A stretch of 7,215 nt of DNA from Methanoregulaceae archaeon (GTDB taxonomy: Archaea; Halobacteriota; Methanomicrobia; Methanomicrobiales; Methanospirillaceae): assembly GCA_013331215.1 (NCBI GenBank), contig DUGU01000164.1:1-7215 (forward strand), read 5' to 3'. The first letter of the stretch is position 1. Each line of letters opens with the position of its first letter. Shown here in pieces: positions 4,640-7,215 of this stretch. Under the pieces are notes generated by a model. The model searched no databases. It worked only from the letters and a program-made list of their open reading frames with translations, and was not told the DNA's origin. Position numbers and translations under genes: made by a program.

Positions 4640-5225
4640 GACACGCCGCCGTGCTCCCCTGCGCCCGGTGCGGAGGACCTGTCGGGGAACTGCCACGGTC
4701 GTGCCGGCGGTGGGCGGACATTCTGCGCCGGCGACGGCTACCGCGCTGTCATCGCTGTTCCCGAAGAACGCGCCGGTACGGCCGCCGGCGGCCGGCGCCC
4801 CCGTTGACGGGAGACGTTCGTCCTCCGGGGGATAACCCCCGGCGGCCCTCCGCCCTTTCGGAGCCGATACGCACGCAATGGACGATTCCGTATGCCGGGG
4901 AGCGTCTATCTGCGGGACGGGCTCCGAACGAGCTCTCGCAGATCGCGCCGTCCGCGGCGTAATCCACACGGAAGCCCGCACGACAATCTCCGTCGTATAT
5001 GGCGATCTCTGCCGGGGGCGCTCCGGCTGCTCGCGAGCGCCACGGGTGCCGCGGGGCAGCTCGGTCCGGATCCCGCCACGGCCCGCACCCGTCGGCAACG
5101 ATTCTCATGCCGGCCGGGTCGTTCTTCGCGCCGCCTGCACCGTCACCCGGGCCTCGGACGGGATCGCCCGTCGAGGGCCGCCCGGCGGGCCCCGTCCCGG
5201 GACCCGTTCGCCTCGGAAACGGGGG
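4640..5225. other. Region without a confident gene
   Basis: Several open frames cross this stretch on both strands, but none combines a start signal, strong third-position GC bias and a known motif. Two deserve mention. On the + strand, 4651-4962 has CARCG and CHRC spaced like a zinc ribbon (see findings). On the minus strand, 4749-5108 reads EIAIYDGDCRAGFRVDYAADG, moderately protein-like but with no recognised family or ribosome binding site. One perfect hairpin lies at 4825-4842. Decayed genes are the likeliest content. Confidence 0.4.
4825..4842. repeat. Perfect 7-bp stem with 4-base loop
   Basis: CCGGGGG (4825-4831), ATAA, CCCCCGG (4836-4842). It is an exact inverted repeat. No T-tract follows on either strand; the function is unknown. 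Confidence 0.45.
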
Positions 5226-5659
5226 TCAGACGGACCGTTCCCAGCCCTGCCCCATGTCCACGACCGGCCGGACCTCGGTAACCTCGAATGTCGCGAGGGC
5301 GTGCATCATGGACCGGGCGGCCTCGGGGACCTGCGCCATGTAGCCGTCGAAGGCCGGGCCGGAGGTGGTCACGTCCTTCAGCGTCATGTACACCCGGACC
5401 CCCTTCCAGTCCATCGGGGATGCCCCCGGCTCCATGATGATATAGGCCGCGTGCGGGTTCTCTTTGAGGTTCGCGAGAGCGTCCGGTTCCAGCCCGAGCC
5501 CGGGACCACGGTCTTTTCGTCGGTCATGCGGGGCGAACCCATCACCGCTACGTCGACCTTCCCGTCCTTTCGGGCAGTGCTGATCGTTCCGATCCGCGGC
5601 TGCCTGTTGAAGTACTCCATCAGTTGCGACGTCGTGATTGCCTCTTCGGGGCTGTGCAT
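5226..5659 (-). pseudogene. Pyridoxamine-phosphate-oxidase-like flavin protein, frameshifted
   Basis: The minus strand encodes an FMN-binding split-barrel protein in two frames. The first, from ATG (complement 5657-5659), gives SQLMEYFNRQPRIGTISTAR, KDGKVDVAVMGSPRMTDEKT and WNRTL. The second continues with ANLKENPHAAYIIMEPG, MDWKGVRVYMTLKDV and FEVTEVRPVVDMGQGWERSV to TGA (complement 5226-5228). Removing two bases within GAGAG at 5475-5479 (CTCTC on the coding strand) restores NRTLANLKENP, the usual family pattern, and a 143-residue protein, the normal size. Such proteins bind a flavin (FMN or F420) and act as small oxidoreductases; the substrate is not predictable. There is an in-frame stop just upstream of ATG 5659, so the start is constrained. 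It is either a fresh pseudogene or a base-calling error in a TC repeat. The family call is fairly sure. Confidence 0.72.
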
Positions 5660-5859
5660 CCGCTTCTCGCCGGGGGAGGTTGAGTGCTACGGGTCCGCCG
5701 CGTGGCCGGGCGACGGCGTGCGGCTCGGCGAGGCCGCGCGGCCGGCGGGAAGTGCGGCGGCCGGTTGAGCGCGAGGGGGCCGTGCCCGGATGAGCGGAAC
5801 GAAGAACGTGTCGTGTTCGGATCGACGTGGGTATCGGTCGCACCGAAAAATACCAAACA

Positions 5860-5867
5860 TTTTATCC
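5860..5867 (+). promoter_or_regulatory. TATA-box candidate for the PAS kinase
   Basis: TTTTATCC lies in the only A/T-rich island (GAAAAATACCAAACATTTTATCC, 5845-5867, in part) upstream of the kinase. Transcription would begin near 5890, leaving a leader of about 23 bases that contains the Shine-Dalgarno CGGAG at 5901-5905. Confidence 0.45.
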
Positions 5868-5912
5868 TTCAGTGGTTATGTAGTCGATGAGCCATCGTGC
5901 CGGAGCCGCTCC

Positions 5913-7215
5913 ATGCCCGCCCCCCCGCTCTCCCTCGCCGCCATTCGGCTGCCCGCGTTCCTCTACGGCCCCGACGGTCGGATCGCAACGGCAAACGACC
6001 TGGCCGAGGCCCTCGCGGGCCGGCCGCTCACGGGCTGCACTGCCCCCGACATCATCGCGATCTTCGGCGAACGCCACCGGGACGGGACTGTGTTCGCACC
6101 GGACGAGCTCCCTCCGTCCCGCGCGCTGGCAGGCGAGGAGGCGATCGACGTTCCGATCGCGGTCACGACCTCGGACGGCCGTACTGTTCACGTTCTGGCC
6201 ACTGCGTCTCCGCTCCGGGACGGCGATGCGATCGTCGGGGTGCTCGTCATCTGGCAGGATGTCTCCGCTCTCGAGGCGGCGCGCGCCGAACAGGCGACAC
6301 TCAATCACGAATCCGGGGCTATAGCCGAGGGGCTCCGGGGGCAGGACGACGAGCTCGAGCGGCAGCGCGGGCTCCTCGACGCGATCCTCGGCGCCCTCCC
6401 GTACCGGGTCTCCCTCTGGAACCGGGATGAACGGCTCGTCTGGGCGAACGAGCGGTTCGCCGCCGAGCGCGGAGAGCCGGGGGAGGCGCTGGTAGGGCGA
6501 TCGTGGCGCGAGCTCGGGGACCATGCGGCCGTGGTGGGACCGCTCGTCGAGGAAGGCCTGGAGGCGATCGTGACCGGCACGCCGGTCTCGCGCGAAGTCG
6601 AGACGGCCGGCCCGGGCGGCCGGGAATGGCGGGCCGTCACGTTCCTCCCGTTCGGCCGGGACGCGCTCCTCCTCATCACCGAGGACGTTACCGGGCGGAA
6701 GCGGGCCGGGGAGGCTCTCCGCGATAGCGAGGAACGGCTGCGGCTCGCGCAGGAGAGCGCGAACGTCGCGGTCTGGGACTGGGACGTCCGGACGGGAGTA
6801 TATACCTCCACGCCCGAGTTCTTCCGGCTCTACGGGCTCGAGGAGGACCGGGCCATCACGTACGACCAGTGGCGGGCGCGGGTGCACCCGGACGACGTCG
6901 AGTGGGTCGAGACCGGGAGCCAGGAGGCGCTCGCTCGCGGCGAGGCGTTCGACATGGAGCACCGGATCGTCCGGCCGTCGGGCGAGGTCCGCTGGATCGC
7001 CGCGACCGGGCGCGGGGTCCGCGACGAGCAGGGAGCGGTCGTCCGCGTCCTCGGCGTGAACATCGATATCACCGGGCGGAAGGAGGCCGATCTCCGCATC
7101 GCCCGGTACGCGGAGGACCTCGCGCGCTCGAACAGGGAGCTGCAGCGGTTCGCCTACGTGGCGAGCCACGACCTGCAGGAGCCGCTCCGCAGCATCGTCT
7201 CGTTCTCCCAGCTCC
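5913..7215 (+). CDS. Multi-PAS sensor histidine kinase (3' end outside window)
   Basis: 434 residues are visible from ATG 5913, which has CGGAG at 5901-5905; the frame stays open to the edge. The protein begins directly in a sensor domain: no signal peptide or membrane segment, so it is probably cytoplasmic. PAS1 spans about 7-130 (FLYGPDGRIATAND ... VLVIWQDVSALEAAR), followed by a short coiled coil. PAS2 spans about 150-265 (LWNRDERLVWANERF ... LLLITEDVTGRKRA). PAS3 (PAS_3 type) spans about 270-395 (VWDWDVRTGVYTSTPEFF ... GVNIDITGRKEAD). A dimerisation helix then carries the H-box FAYVASHDLQEPLR with phospho-acceptor His419. The ATPase domain lies beyond the window. This phytochrome-like HisKA type is common in methanogens, where such kinases respond to redox or small ligands. 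No ligand-binding residues can be named here, and no response regulator is seen upstream. Confidence 0.93.
   Translation, partial: MPAPPLSLAAIRLPAFLYGPDGRIATANDLAEALAGRPLTGCTAPDIIAIFGERHRDGTVFAPDELPPSRALAGEEAIDVPIAVTTSDGRTVHVLATASPLRDGDAIVGVLVIWQDVSALEAARAEQATLNHESGAIAEGLRGQDDELERQRGLLDAILGALPYRVSLWNRDERLVWANERFAAERGEPGEALVGRSWRELGDHAAVVGPLVEEGLEAIVTGTPVSREVETAGPGGREWRAVTFLPFGRDALLLITEDVTGRKRAGEALRDSEERLRLAQESANVAVWDWDVRTGVYTSTPEFFRLYGLEEDRAITYDQWRARVHPDDVEWVETGSQEALARGEAFDMEHRIVRPSGEVRWIAATGRGVRDEQGAVVRVLGVNIDITGRKEADLRIARYAEDLARSNRELQRFAYVASHDLQEPLRSIVSFSQL

Noticed and set aside
4878..5768. 296-codon + strand open frame
   Set aside because: Its second half is antisense to the split-barrel flavin gene and its first half is low-complexity Arg-rich; no ribosome binding site or motif.
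5862..7169. 435-codon minus-strand open frame
   Set aside because: It is the exact antisense shadow of the PAS kinase, whose domain motifs are unambiguous.
1..7215. CRISPR array, tRNA or rRNA
   Set aside because: No regularly spaced short repeats, no cloverleaf with TTCGA-type arm in proper context, and no conserved rRNA blocks were seen on either strand.

Overview
The window looks like chromosomal DNA of a GC-rich methanogenic euryarchaeon, probably of the Methanomicrobiales (Methanoculleus-like). This is inference from four things: strongly GC-biased third codon positions, TATA-type archaeal promoters placed for leaderless or short-leader transcripts, Shine-Dalgarno GGAGG inside an operon, and decayed copies of the dockerin-like motif NGNGRxDFADVVxLFN, which is typical of methanogen surface proteins. 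No rRNA, tRNA, CRISPR array or intact insertion sequence is visible.

Layout. Bases 1-83 are the 3' end of an unidentified + strand gene. Bases 84-649 are non-coding or decayed and hold a short C-terminal gene remnant, a hairpin, and copy A of a diverged ~160 bp repeat. An inverted-repeat operator-like element (650-690) precedes four tightly overlapping genes (713-2166) in the order A1-B1-A2-B2. A1 and A2 are paralogous helical proteins of 73 and 72 residues. B1 and B2 are paralogous proteins of 175 and 174 residues that look like RecA/RadB-fold proteins whose Walker A motif has been lost. This duplicated two-gene cassette is the most notable content.

Bases 2167-4200 are mostly gene debris: a terminator-like hairpin, a stretch of lower GC without a recognisable gene, two broken dockerin-like fragments (2763-2951 and 3569-3657), copy B of the repeat (3694-3855), and a gene remnant with coding character (3861-4259). 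Inside the debris lies one sound minus-strand gene for a 128-residue PH-like domain protein (3052-3438). Then come, on the minus strand, a SHOCT-domain membrane protein (4213-4599) and an FMN-binding split-barrel (pyridoxamine 5'-phosphate oxidase-like) gene broken by a 2-base frameshift (5226-5659). Bases 4640-5225 have no confident gene.

From 5913 to the right edge runs a + strand multi-PAS sensor histidine kinase, cut just after its phospho-acceptor histidine. Apart from the A-B-A-B operon the genes appear to be independent units; the operon products are likely to act together, possibly in a RecA/RadA-related process, but their function is unknown.
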